The position numbers were made by a program, and so were the translations under genes. Positions 1 to 10,975 of a stretch of DNA of 64,000 nucleotides are shown here, in pieces. The stretch lies in contig JACMZG010001913.1 of the NCBI GenBank assembly GCA_018340805.1, positions 35,662,011 to 35,726,010 of the forward strand, in the 5' to 3' direction. The DNA is from Microvelia longipes. Lineage: Eukaryota > Arthropoda > Insecta > Hemiptera > Veliidae. The notes below the pieces were generated by a model. It was not told where the DNA came from. It saw nothing but the letters and a program-made list of their open reading frames with translations, and did no database searches. The number at the start of each line of letters is the position of its first letter. Positions within the stretch are counted from its first letter, which is position 1.

Positions 1-598
1 TATTGAAAGTAAACGATGTTTCCTTATTTGAGAAAATAATTACATTTAGCAAACCTTAAGATAAGTGAACTTTTCTCGAAAGTAAACAATGTTTTCCTTA
101 TTTGAGACAATAATTACATTTAGCAAACCTTAAGATAAGTGAACTTTTCTCGAAAGTAAACAATGTTTTCCTTAGTTGAGAAAATAATTACATTTAGCAA
201 ACCTTAAGATAAGTGAACTATTCTCGAAAGTAAACAATGTTTTCCATATTTGAGACAATAATTACATTTAGCAAACCTTAAGATAAGTGAACTTTTCTCG
301 AAAGTAAACAATGTTTTCCTTATTTGAGAAAATAATTACATTTAGCAAACCTTAAGGTAAGTGAACTATTCTCGAAAGTAAACAATGTTTTCCTTAGTTG
401 AGAAAATAATTACATTTAGCAAACCTTAAGATAAGTGAACTTTTCTCGAAAGTAAACAATGTTTTCCTTATTTGAGAAAATAATTACATTTAGCAAACCT
501 TAAGATAAGTGAACTTTTCTCGAAAGTAAACAATGTTTTCCTTATTGAGAAAATAATTACATTAGCAACCTTAAGATAAGTGAACTTTCTCCAAAGTA
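1..598. repeat. 74-bp tandem array at window edge
   Basis: About eight head-to-tail units of 74 bp. The phrase ataagtgaac recurs at 61, 135 and 209, and later units keep the spacing. Units differ by a few substitutions such as tatttgag/tagttgag, and the last one is shortened and degenerate. The array runs off the left edge, so its true length is unknown. The frame crossing its end on the minus strand is a by-product of the repeat. It is a minisatellite with no sign of function. Confidence 0.95.
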
Positions 599-1370
599 GA
601 ACAAAATATTGTAAAAAAATTATTACATTTGTCAAAACATAACATAAACAATATATACATATCAGACACAAAATCTAATTTAAAGAGTTTTTTTTAATAT
701 TATTCCTTTTTTTAACTTTTAAAGTAAAAAAGAAATGAAATCCTCACTCTTTTTATCTATTATCTATTGTTTGGAAAAACTAGACAGAAAAAGTAAAAAT
801 ATCAAAGTTATCTTAAAGTTGTATACAACATGCCAGAAGAAATCCGATCACTTTTTTATAAAGTGACAATATGTATAAATCACATATTTCTTTTGCATTT
901 TTATAAATTATTAAACATTCTTTTTTATCTTTCGGATATTTTTTGTATTATATAACAAAAGCAATTTCCCAAAAGTATTTTTTATATGAAAAAATAAATG
1001 AATCCATTATTTAGATTTCTAGATGAAACGTTAAATTGTAAAAAAATGGTTTTAAAAAAGAATGTTTCAATTTTCCTTTTGGTTAACCAAGTAAAAAGTT
1101 AAATATTTTCCGTCAAGTTTTCTAATTAGCTCAATTTTTTGTGTGGATTTTTCATGAATTATTAAATAATTAAAGTTATACTTCCCGCATTAAAGAAGGA
1201 ACATTTTTCTTTTTTACATAGCTTTTCAAGCCTAATTTTAAGTTTCAAGAAAAAATTATAAATGGTATTGATTAAAAGAATCGGGGGGGGGGGGTACCTC
1301 AAAATTTTCTTTACTAATAAAATCAATCAAGAGACAAGAAATATTGTAATTTATACTCAAAAAAAAAAAA
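599..1370. other. AT-rich stretch, nothing recognised
   Basis: No coding signal, RNA gene or repeat boundary was recognised. The only mark is a run of 12 G at 1283-1294 in otherwise AT-rich sequence. Confidence 0.6.
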
Positions 1371-1690
1371 TAATAAATAAAAACAGATTAGTTACACAAA
1401 AGTCCTTTATTTTTTAATATATAATAATAACAACTAAGCTTTCGACTAAAAATTAGTCATCATCAAAGTTTAACAATTATAAAATGAAAATACAATTTTA
1501 CAGACTACTTCATATTGCACCTTGGGATGGTTTGGTAAGCTATGAAGTAGTCTGTAAAATTGTATTTTCATTTTATATTTTTATGTGTTAAACTCTGATG
1601 ATGACTAATTTTTTAGTCGAAAGCTTAGTTATTATTATATATTAAAAATAAAGGACTTTTGTGTAACTAATCTGTTTTTATTTATTATTG
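1371..1690. mobile_element. Foldback of two inverted PLE-type termini
   Basis: A near-perfect inverted repeat of about 320 bp. The left arm (about 1371-1519) starts with aacagattagttacac, and the right arm (about 1538-1690) ends with its complement. The centre is a short loop between the two copies of cagactacttcat. Each arm carries a hammerhead-like core followed by about 70 bp to the outer end, the same layout as the Penelope-like termini at 41.3 and 45.0 kb. No coding sequence lies between the arms. I infer two ribozyme-bearing termini joined head to head. An unrelated foldback transposon is the alternative. Confidence 0.6.
1580..1640 (+). ncRNA. Hammerhead ribozyme-like motif, right arm
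   Basis: The core CTGATGA at 1595-1601 is followed by one T, a 6-bp stem II (GACTAA 1603-1608 with TTAGTC 1613-1618, loop TTTT) and GAAA at 1619-1622. That is the order of a type I hammerhead. The A run after the G is one longer than in the left arm. The left arm has the normal A run but a C-to-T change at the first core base, so neither arm is perfect. Stem I is weak. It is probably a decaying relic. Confidence 0.5.
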
Positions 1691-1789
1691 TTTTATAAGT
1701 CCCAAATAAGAAACTTTTTAATTAAAAATAAATAAATAATAGGTACCACATGAAATTACATCGCATTATTTGCTCTTATCCATACTGTT

Positions 1790-1904
1790 GACACAGTATA
1801 ATTGTGCGAGAGACACCTACGAAATGATGGAACAGTTCCCAGATGTAGCATTGCATTTTGCTTGTTACAATTCCTAGGTGTCTCTCGCACAATTATATTG
1901 TGTC
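1790..1904. repeat. Short inverted repeat around a family C module
   Basis: The arms are 1790-1820 (gacacagtataattgtgcg...) and 1874-1904 (cctaggtgtctctcgcac...). They flank a core with gatggaacagttcccag. The core and right arm recur at 2139-2217, directly downstream of the hammerhead-like motif at 2051. This appears to be a partial copy of that element (called family C here). Confidence 0.7.
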
Positions 1905-2050
1905 CACTATTCATGTTTTGCAAAGCTCGGTAGTACCAAATGATATATGTATTGCTTGCCATGCATGATGGCAGTAAGAGAGCACCGCTTTCTTTGGTAA
2001 ATACTTCACATTATATTCTTTGGAATTAATTTAAGGTCAGAGTGAGTTCA

Positions 2051-2117
2051 GGCTCTGTCAGCGCCCTGATGAGTTAGATGTAACGAAACAGAGTGGGACA
2101 TGACATTATGTCGAGCC
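2051..2117 (+). ncRNA. Hammerhead ribozyme-like motif of family C
   Basis: CTGATGA at 2066-2072 leads directly into a perfect 4-bp stem II (GTTA 2073-2076, loop GATG, TAAC 2081-2084) and GAAA at 2085-2088. A GTC cleavage triplet fits at 2110-2112, inside the hairpin GACAT/ATGTC. Outer pairing GGCTC (2051-2055) with GAGCC (2113-2117) could form stem I, but it leaves 10 unpaired bases on the 5' side. The core fits the type I or III consensus, and stem I is the doubtful part. Degenerate relatives lie at 5047, 50520 and 51247. Confidence 0.5.
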
Positions 2118-2217
2118 ATCAATGATGACGAATGTCGAATGATGGAACAGTTCCCAGATGTAGTATTGCATTTTGCTTGTTACATTTTCTAGGTGTCTCT
2201 CGCACAATTACATTGTC
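2118..2217 (+). repeat. Family C body
   Basis: Directly follows the hammerhead-like motif. It carries the module gatggaacagttcccagatg...ttgcttgttacattttctaggtg, shared with 1825-1900 and partly with 50600-50660 and 51340-51395. It has no coding potential and looks like a small non-autonomous interspersed element. Confidence 0.55.
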
Positions 2218-3035
2218 ATATATTTTTATGCTCAACATGAAAAATATCATTAAGAGTAAACTTTTTAAACACGACGACAGATCTGCCAAGAAATTAATAA
2301 AGATTTTAACGTAGCATTCCTCACAACCTTGTTCGTACTTTTCAAAATAATTTTCTGTTTAACTTTTTCCTCCTGACTCAAGATCTCTAAAGACTTATTA
2401 TAAGAGAGGAAAATTTTCCAAGGAGCCGAAGTATGACAGCTCTTCAAATCCTAAGGGGTCTCCTGATAGACGTCCCTTATAAACTCTTACTGTAATAGAA
2501 ACATCATTTTCAAAAAACAAAAAGTAAAAACATCCAACATTAAGTCCAAAGTAAAATCAAATAACCAAACAAACACAACGAAGTAATACTATTCACCAAG
2601 TACTATGAGTACATTGAATTCTAATTACCATTTTAATTATGTCATACATTTTATTAACTAACATGTATAATAATAAATGTTTTATTATAGAAATAAAATA
2701 ATAATACAGTGAACTCGTTCCAAAGGAGGTAAAAAGTAAAATCAGACGTCAATGTCACTCATTCAGCGAATATTCAATAGAAAATGATGCTAATGAAGGT
2801 GTTTATAGGTCAGAGGTCAAAACTCCCTAATTTTTTGATAAATTATTTTCATCTATTCTTTCACTTCTATTTTTAATTTTACTTAGTCATACCGTAAATA
2901 TAGAAAAAGTATTCTGTTTGCATAAAAAAACCAATAATAATTTGTTTTGACCACTGAGTGTTCTTAAAAACATAAACAAGTTCTGTGTATTTGTGTGTTT
3001 CATCCATATGTATATATATATAAAGTCTCGCGAAA
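2218..3035. other. AT-rich stretch, nothing recognised
   Basis: Scattered stop codons in all frames and no homology or repeat structure that I could recognise. Confidence 0.55.
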
Positions 3036-3039
3036 CGTA

Positions 3040-3300
3040 TTTTTTCGTCATTAAGGATCTCTGAAACGGATTTGTGTCGTGGTCCGAGGTTCGAATTCCG
3101 CCATGACGCCTATCGCATTAGCCAATGGGGAATCCCAAGTTCATATTTTTAAGTAACAAGTCAGTATACTAACTTTCGTTACAATACGGCTAGTTTATCC
3201 ATGCTTTATGTAGGATTATAAAAGGGAAACAGCATCTAGTGAGGTCAGTTCCTGGATGGATGACACTTGGAATAAAACGAATGCATTAACTACCTAAACG
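3040..3300 (+). mobile_element. SINE-like element (family D) with tRNA-type B box
   Basis: Contains ggtccgaggttcgaattcc around 3080-3100, a good match to the pol III B box of a tRNA T arm. Related sequence occurs at 52362-52430 (ggtccgaggttcgactgcc, then cctatc-cattagc) and, more weakly, at 5300-5620. No clear A box and no TSD were found. I call it a tRNA-derived SINE fragment with modest confidence. Confidence 0.4.
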
Positions 3301-3540
3301 AAGTGAGTCCGAAGATTTATTTGAGTATAAATTTAGCGATTTGTATAATACGAGGACGAGCGAAGCAATTCCGAAGTAGGGTGGTCCGAAAGTTTCAAAT
3401 TCTCTAGCATAAATACACTAAACGCTACGATTATAAAAGACACACACACCTATACAGACAAACAACTTGGTGAAAACTACTCGGGATGTGTTAAAACACC
3501 TCAGACGGATAATTCCAGTGCCATCCTAATTTCGGATTAT
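3301..3540 (+). repeat. Dispersed repeat family A, fragment
   Basis: Carries the family A marks gaggacgagcgaagc, ctctagcataaatacac, an acacaca run, cagacaaacaac and gtgaaaactactcgg. The full arrangement is described at 12480-13270. Confidence 0.6.
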
Positions 3541-4019
3541 TTCGCAAACAAAATATTTTTCATAGATATTTTATTTTTAGGCATAAATGATGAAAAAACC
3601 GAAAACTATCTATAATTGAGAATATCCACTTAATTAGAAATTTGGCACGAGTAATGTAATAAACCCAACGTGAATAAAGCTTAAAAATAATCATAAAATC
3701 TAATTCAAGACTAAAGCTTTTAATGAGGCATTAAGGTAAAATTTCCCTTAAAGTAAGTCTTGGTAAAGCTTAAAAAGGTTCATTAAATTATAAAGTTAAG
3801 CTTTTAATTCAAACCACTTGTGCTATTCTAAAGATAACGGAGCATTCAGAGGCAGTTTAAATTTAATAAATTTACGATAGCAGCTTATTATTAGCATCAA
3901 ATAAATAAATAACCATTTATATGCAGTAATAAAATGCAATTAATAGATATTCAATAAATTACATTCTAATTAGAAACACCTGGGTCAGTCCATTAATTTA
4001 AAAATTTATGATTTTTAAA

Positions 4020-4265
4020 TTCTTTTTACTTTTCCTTATTTATACCGTGGGGTGTATACAAAAAGTATTGCGTTTTCGAAAAAAAACTCCGAAACTTGGA
4101 TTTTACCTGAATTATTTGTTTTAGTACTTTTTAAGAGCTCCTGAGTGGTTTTTACACAAAGTGTGCGGAGTATGTTATATCTTCTTATCTTCCATTCGAT
4201 CTATCTTATATTTCAGTGTATTTATGCTAGAAAGTTGATACTTAATACAAAAAGTAATCTTGAGT
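4020..4265 (-). repeat. Dispersed repeat family A, fragment
   Basis: Reverse-orientation family A pieces: gagtggtttttacacaaag, then gtgtatttatgctagaaag and atacaaaaagtaatc. The leading part (cttatttataccgt...aaaaagtat) recurs at 25195-25260. Confidence 0.5.
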
Positions 4266-4324
4266 TCAATTAGTTTCTAATTTGATTGAATATTATTTGA
4301 ATTTTTTTTTAATTTCAATATGGC

Positions 4325-4435
4325 TTAGTATATGCACGGTTTTTGTCGGATAAGCAAGCACTTGATAGTGTTAAACAGCATCAAGCGTGGTTAGCACTTA
4401 GATGGGTGGGTGACTACTGGAATTATTCAGAAAAG
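4325..4435 (+). pseudogene. 5S rRNA-like sequence
   Basis: The stretch gttaaacagcatcaagc, then ggttagcacttagatggg, then ggtgactactgg follows the conserved internal-promoter half of animal 5S rRNA (…GTTAAGC…GGTTAGTACTTGGATGGG…GTGACC…). A weaker match to the preceding loop (ggtttttgtcggat) lies upstream. The 3' stem strand is not recognisable and there are several substitutions, so it is not a functional 5S gene. It is either a 5S pseudogene or the head of a 5S-derived SINE (SINE3 class). The sequence after it (4440-4520) resembles the end of family A. Confidence 0.6.
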
Positions 4436-4979
4436 ACTGATAATTCCTGTCAAAGAACGAGTACTACGATTCCGATAAGGTAATGAAGTTATTCTGTACC
4501 CGATTTTCTCGAGTAAAAGAAAATTTCTGGTGCGTAGGTCTGCAAAACGGGCGAATTTCCTTAGAGGTAAGTGCTTCTGTTGCGTTCTTACGACTTGGTA
4601 TTCAATCTTTATTGATTTCTTTAAAGGAATGCACATATATATTCCGTTGGTTAATTAAATCTATGCTCATCTTACCAAAATTTGCATAATTTCTATCTCA
4701 TCAAAGATCAGCATAATTTAGACTAATTAGTCTTAGCTCATGCTAAATTATTTAACACATTATTCATTAATAAATAAGAAACACAAGTATTAATAATCTT
4801 AGTATTTTGTTTATTTTAAAGATTATTGTGAAAATTGAGTTCGAGTTCGAACTGGTTTCATTTTATTCAACTTTCCAAAAGCATAAAAAAAAATTTCGGC
4901 CGACAATTTCAATCCTTGATTTTAACAATGTTCTAAAAACGTTTGTTGACTTAACAGACCGGTTTAATGACTTTCGCAT

Positions 4980-4982
<3 letters not shown>

Positions 4983-5046
<64 letters not shown>
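4983..5046. repeat. (TA)n microsatellite
   Basis: An uninterrupted TA run of about 60 bp. It ends where a family C fragment begins. Confidence 0.95.
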
Positions 5047-5116
5047 TAATGGCTCGATATAATGTCATGTCCGTCTCTGTTTCAATACGTTTAACTCATC
5101 TAGCAGAATGATTAAG
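5047..5116 (-). repeat. Family C fragment with decayed hammerhead core
   Basis: Almost identical to 51247-51318. On the minus strand it reads through a core CTAGATGA (one A inserted relative to CTGATGA), GTTAAACGTATT and GAAAC, then gacatgacattat and the GAGCC end. In both places it abuts a long (TA)n tract. The core insertion and the mispaired stem II should abolish activity. Confidence 0.6.

Positions 5117-5117
<1 letters not shown>

Positions 5118-5204
<87 letters not shown>
5118..5204. repeat. (TA)n microsatellite
   Basis: Two TA runs separated by a single TT step, starting right after the family C fragment. Confidence 0.95.
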
Positions 5205-5299
5205 GAGTATGAATATTGTAAAGTGCCTGTGACTGTGTGTTTGTAAAATAAAAATAAGAAAGATATAGTTTGTGTGTGTGTGTGTTTGTTTATAAGTTC

Positions 5300-5620
5300 A
5301 CAAAAAAATAGTGTTTCGTTATTTTAGATTTCTGACACAATAACGGGTCCGACTCTCGACATACCACCCATACCTAGCGATTGTACCACAGGAAAATCGC
5401 TAGAATGAGTTCATGAGGTTATTTAATCCTCTAATACTAGTATCATAAACTATCAGTAAATATGACAATCACCCCTTATATTTCATAGTTCCATTAAATT
5501 ATCATAGAAACCAACAAGGGAAACAAGGTTAGTTCAAGCAAGGATAGGTAGCAGATAAATCGTCTAACAGTTATATAAGCTAACTCTACAACTCTCCAGG
5601 GTAAAATCAGCACCAAACTC
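5300..5620 (+). mobile_element. Possible second family D SINE-like copy
   Basis: Weak end-to-end resemblance to 3040-3300: ttcgttattttagatttctgac, a B-box-like gggtccgactctcg, then cctagcgattgt and a distal aagggaaaca. The similarity was judged by eye and is low. Confidence 0.3.
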
Positions 5621-5867
5621 TAGGGTACTATTTTTTCAGTTTTTTTTTCTTTTATCTTTTCCCTAGTTTTATGTAAACATGTTTATTTACATTTACGTAT
5701 CATGTGTTACTATTTTTAACAAATGTTTCTTTTTTAAAAGATTCAAATCCTTAGAGTTTATTTAAAATAGTAAAGCAATAAAAATTAAGTGGGTGCATTT
5801 ATTTTTAGGCCTTGTCTCTAAGACAACGTTAAGAAGAAGTTGTTTCTTTCGCTCAATGGAAGAAACA

Positions 5868-6160
5868 AATACAAAACAAAGGTAACCTTAAAACCTTATT
5901 ACTTTAGTATAAGTAAGACAAATAAGAAAAATGTGTTACCATTAAAAACCTTATTACTTTAGTATAAGTAAGACAAATACAAAACAAAGATAATCTTAAA
6001 ACCTTTTTACTTTAGTATAAGTAAGACAAATACAAAACAAAGATAACCTTAAAACCTTATTGCTTTAGTATAAGTAAGACAAACAAGTAAAATATGTTAC
6101 CTTAAAACCTTATTACTTTAGTATAAGTAAGACATAAGAAAAAAAGGTTACCTTTAACCT
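5868..6160. repeat. 53-bp tandem array
   Basis: Five units of about 53-55 bp. The phrase actttagtataagtaagaca recurs at 5901, 5956, 6009, 6062 (one substitution) and 6115. It is non-coding. Confidence 0.9.
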
Positions 6161-6840
6161 TTTTAATTTCGTCTATGCAAAACTTATTATCAGTTGATAA
6201 ACGGGGCCACAGTAAACTTAATATTTTATTTCCAGAAGGTATATAATAAGAAATTTAACGACTAATTTTTAGGGAGTAAGGAATTACTTTTCTCTAACAA
6301 GGAAAAAAAGTCATTTCACTGCCTCAGGAGAATAAAATAACTTTTACTGTCGTGTGAGTAAACTTTTTGTTAACATTGGGTTGGAGCCCCCTAATCTTAT
6401 AAGAGAGTTTCATTTTTTTGGGGTTGTTATTCCTATTATTTTTATTTATAATGGGGCCCAACCAAAAAAAAGGTTATAATCTGTAATAGGCCAAAAAGAG
6501 GTTGTTCATACAAAAACAAAACATATGATTTTTTTCAAGGCAGCACACCAAAAATTCATGAAGGGAAAAACAAAAAATAATATAAAAATAATATAAAAAT
6601 AATCAAATAACATTAACATTTGGAAATAAAATCTTGTCGCACCTCGGGAGTTAAATGCAATTGTCCCTCGCAATAATTACCTTCCTTGGAATCACCACGG
6701 GATTTAATTGTATTGGATCCTTCGGCTTTCACCTCAGTAACCAACTAGCTCTGGTATATAATAGAATTCTTTATTTCCTTGATGCATGCAAAACTATACT
6801 TGGTGGAAATATAGTTAATAGCTAAAGCTATTAACTGTAA
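6161..6840. other. AT-rich stretch, nothing recognised
   Basis: No gene, RNA or repeat boundary recognised. Lysine-like A runs and many stops occur in all frames. Confidence 0.55.
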
Positions 6841-6841
6841 C

Positions 6842-6865
6842 CGATATATATATATATATATATAT

Positions 6866-6901
<36 letters not shown>
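6842..6901. repeat. (TA)n microsatellite
   Basis: An interrupted TA run with phase breaks (tattatatattata). Confidence 0.9.
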
Positions 6902-6903
<2 letters not shown>

Positions 6904-7485
6904 CATCCGTAATCTGTATATATAATTATTCCAAGCAGATTACTTGCAATCCTGTAATAATTACTGACAATATACATTTTTCTATTAGGACTGATTTATT
7001 TATTTCATAAAGATTACTTGCTTTTCTGTAATCATTACTTTGGTAGGAATTATTCATTTAAATGATTGATATGCGGTGTATGGAATTATTTCAAAAATTA
7101 TACGGAGGAAGAGAAATTGAATATTCAAAAACAATAATACAATAAAATGAGTACGAGTTTGGTGTTATGACAATTAGAACTTTTTAAAGCAAGGGTAAAA
7201 GTTTTAAGGGACTATTGAGAGTGCCATTTTATTTAACAATTTTAAATAAAAAGAGCTTCCTATTTTAGCACCCCCCCCCTTTATTCCTTACAATAGAAGA
7301 AAAATGTGAGCCTTTACGAACCCTATTGTTAGAATTCTTTAAATTGTTAAAAAGAAAAAAAACTTTTTCTTCTAAAAAGAATCTTTTCGATTTTTTTAAG
7401 GAAAAAGTTAAAATTTATAGAATTCTTAACTACTTAACATTGTAAGTCGTTTTATGGCTAATTTTTAATGCTATAATAATCTCTC

Positions 7486-7488
<3 letters not shown>

Positions 7489-7556
<68 letters not shown>
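7489..7556. repeat. (TA)n microsatellite
   Basis: A TA run of about 66 bp that directly precedes a family A fragment. Confidence 0.95.
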
Positions 7557-7558
<2 letters not shown>

Positions 7559-7574
7559 TGATATAAATTAAAAA

Positions 7575-7690
7575 AATGTATGCATGTTAAATTAAACTAA
7601 AGCGGATAATGAGATGAAACTTAGCACATTTAATTGTCCAACACAGAAATACATGCGTGCTGAATTGCAAATTGATTACAATATTTTTCG
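7575..7690 (+). repeat. Dispersed repeat family A, fragment
   Basis: Carries the diagnostic phrase ggataatgagatgaaacttag and the downstream gtgctgaattgcaaattgat. The copy stops after about 110 bp. Confidence 0.6.
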
Positions 7691-10345
7691 GTGTTTTTAG
7701 TTCGATTAAAAAATAAAATCCGTTCTAGAGAGATCGAGTGTTATGTCTTAATCGGAAACTTTCACAACTCTACTAAAGTAAAACCAAAGTCCCGAGGAGT
7801 TGGTTTTCCGTTTGGAACCTTCACTAAAGATTTAAAAAATTTTCTCAGTTGGCTTTTTTGGTTCGATGATTTTAAGTCATACTCAAGCAGCGAGGAAATT
7901 GTTCAATGTGATCACATTAATCATAATAAGAAAAGGTTGAAAACCCATAGAGGCAGTGACAGTGGTCCTGGTTTAAAAACCTGGTTTCAAGACATAAGCT
8001 TGTAATTTTATAAGGTGATTCACGAAATCAATTGTTTTTCATGTTAGGTTATAGTCCGGCATTGACGTCATTGCAGGAATAAATAGTTAATATCCAGTGT
8101 TAACCGCCTATACCGAATCCTGCGATGACATCATAAACAAATTCATAAAAAAGTCAGGTTATAACTTTTGAATACGTTTGATTTGTTTACATCAGTTTAC
8201 ACCTTTTAAATTTATAACATCTTTTCTAAGACAGGAATGCAGTGAATCTCAAATTAAATTCTTGTAAATACCTCATTTGGCATTAGAATCGGTTCATAAT
8301 TACGTTCTTTCATTAGAATCATGGTTCCGGTAAAGGACCATAAGAAACAAAGAACTCCTTAAAGAAACAAAAGAACTTTAATAGTAAAATAAAAGTTAGC
8401 AACTAAGGTAAATGTTTGACCCCAAATTTCTTCTAGCCTAAGTGGTATGTCATTGCCAACAAGACTCAAGAAAATGGTTAAAATAAGGTTAAAGTAATAA
8501 ATAATGTCTTTTACAAATATGCATTGGTTTAAAATCCGAAAATCTCTACACTTTTTAAAATAATTCTCAGATATTTATCCATGTTCACTAAATTCAGCTA
8601 TTGAAAACTGAAGTACTTGACATTTGTGTTTAGGGAACAACGTTGTCTGTAGAGAAACGCAGTTTTTTCCACAGTTCATAGTTAGGGTCTCAACAAACTT
8701 CTAAGAAATATATAGTTTTTCTAAAACAAAAGGCTGCTCTAGAAAACTCCAAGTTTCATATCCCATCTTTATAACAAGAGACTTAGAGTGAGAAAATAAT
8801 AGAAAACTCAAAAAACGGAAAAGGCGATGAAGTCAGTATGAAAATCTCTTGGGAGATTTCAACCTTCAGTATACCCCAATGCCCTTAGCTTACCGACATA
8901 ACAACAAATAGGAAAACTGAAACCTTTTTCTATTCTAGTATTTTTATAATAAATAAATTTAACAACAAAGGTGACCCAGTAAGAATCAAATTTCCAAGTG
9001 AGCAATACACACGATAAAGTTTCCAACAAAATTTTCGAAATTTCTACTTTTTTGTAAAACAGGATGGAAGAGAATCCCGTAATTTGTTTGATTTAACAGC
9101 TAAAACGACTAGAAACCAACCAAAAACTGGATAAACAGAAGTATAAGTTGTTCAGAAAAGTTAGATTTTAATTTAATAGAGACTTGTAATAAGTAATAAC
9201 GCAACCAGCGATGGAAAGAATGTTTACCATTCTATTCTCCACAAATTATCCTGTCAACGCAGCAGACCATCTAGGCAATATTTTAAGACCAATTTAGTAC
9301 TCCTTCTACACACACAAAGATTTACCTCCTAAGGAGGATACTTTAAATTAAAGTCTTTGAATACGGCCTACATCTATTTATCTACACATAAACCATACAT
9401 GCAGACTTATAAACCCTTTTAAAGATTTATAGGAGTTAAAACATACAATTATTCTTCCTTTCTTATACAAGATAGGACAGTGAAGTAAGGGGTATTAACA
9501 CAAACCCTAGTTCTTTATCTTTAGGAAAATGAAAGGGCAAACAATTCTTTGTCAACACCAGGATAGAAGTAGGGATCAAATTTAGGATAATAGGGTCAGG
9601 ATTAAAAGGATCTAGGAAAATGGGTCAAACAAGTCCTGCTTTAGATTTTGACTAAGTTTTTAGATTATCTTGATAAGATTGTAGAAATTGAAATAAAATA
9701 TACATAAAATAAATTAAGAAATTCTTTTATTAATTGCTGCGCATAGATATATATTACACTCTGTAGTAAAAATCTACAAAAAATGTAAAAATGAAGAGTG
9801 TAAAAAATATTTAAATTTAACCTCGCTAAATCTGAAATTATTGTTTTTCTCGCTATAGTGCCAAGATTAACGTAGTTTTCCTTGTAGTAACGAAGCATAT
9901 TGGAAAAAATTGTTTTTCCAAGTTCCGTCTCAGAAGTCAAATTGTAAATATCCAAGCCTTAGCAAGGTAAATTTTACACGCACCATCGCTTCCTACTCAG
10001 AAGGCTAAATTTACTACTTGCTCAGTAAAATTTAATTTTCTAAGCTAAACGTAAAAGTAACATAAATAGTAATTTCGTCACAGTAAGCAGCATTTGTTTT
10101 ATCACAAGCAAATAATTAATAAAACATCACCAGTTTTCGACGTTATTAATCTGTCTAAGAGTACTTAGCTATAAGTCGTGGCATAAGAAACCGGCATAGT
10201 ATAATAAGAATCATCTCCCCAGCATTGATGATAATCTAAAGCTGGCTATGTTTCATTAATTATACGCTTGTGGCAAGACAAATACCGTTTACTTTAATTT
10301 GATTATTCTATGTCTCAATAATTATTGGATTATTTCTTAAAATTA
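7691..10345. other. No supported gene; one 104-codon open frame
   Basis: The plus-strand frame at 7691-8005 encodes 104 residues with no domain I recognise. It begins at an alternative start beside a repeat, so I do not call it a gene. A small imperfect inverted repeat (cattgacgtcattgcagga / tcctgcgatgacatcat) sits at about 8060-8135. The rest is AT-rich and featureless to me. Confidence 0.45.
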
Positions 10346-10349
10346 GTAA

Positions 10350-10975
10350 AAATCGGGTACGGTGTACCTCGGTACTTTTCATCATCACATCGGATCCGCT
10401 AGGCTCATCCTCCTAGTTTTGGACTCGCTTCGCTTGTCCTCAGAATATACAATTCGCCAAAATTATACTGCAACATGTCTTCGGACTCGGACTTTTATGA
10501 TCCAACAAAAATCATGGATATACTAGTCGCATTACAACAAAACTTAGAACTTAGTGTACTTATTTATTTAGTAATGGTATATACTTGTACCTAATTTCAA
10601 CTCAAATCATTTTCTGGTTTTTTACAATTTTAAAAAAACCCGCACATATGTAATTCGGTAAATATTAAACTAATGCTGATAATGAGATGGAACTTAGCAC
10701 ATATATTAGTCTTATACATAGGCACACACAGCTCTTGGCTGATTAGGTCTCGTTAAATTAAGAACCTAATAAATGGTTTATTTACATAGGCATATGTAAT
10801 AATTACATAGTCATTATTGCGGGTTAATGACGTCATAAAAAATATTTTCCGAATAGCACAACTAAAGCAGTAGACTTTTTTGTAGATTTTTGTACCAAAT
10901 TTTAACTCTGTAGCATGAATACACTAGGAGCTACGATAACACACACACACACAGACAGACAAAAAGGGTAATAAT
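10350..10975 (+). repeat. Dispersed repeat family A, long copy
   Basis: Opens with the reverse complement of the gaggtaccccgtacccg end (aatcgggtacggtgtacctc), then cggactcgcttcgctt-like pieces, then gctgataatgagatggaac, gttaatgacgtcataa, gtagcatgaatacacta and a terminal (AC)n with cagacagac. The order matches the copy at 12480-13270. Confidence 0.65.

Noticed and set aside
4807..5049. Open frames ending in long Ile-Tyr runs (also at 18913, 21203, 28080, 34949, 39992, 51046)
   Set aside because: The runs are translations of (TA)n. Both strands are open, and no domain lies outside the repeat.
7691..8005. 104-codon plus-strand frame
   Set aside because: No recognisable domain, alternative start, adjacent to a repeat, and no splice or promoter context.
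10389..10450. Possible CpG-island promoter suggested by local GC rise
   Set aside because: The GC rise is the family A core, present in every copy, with no adjacent gene.
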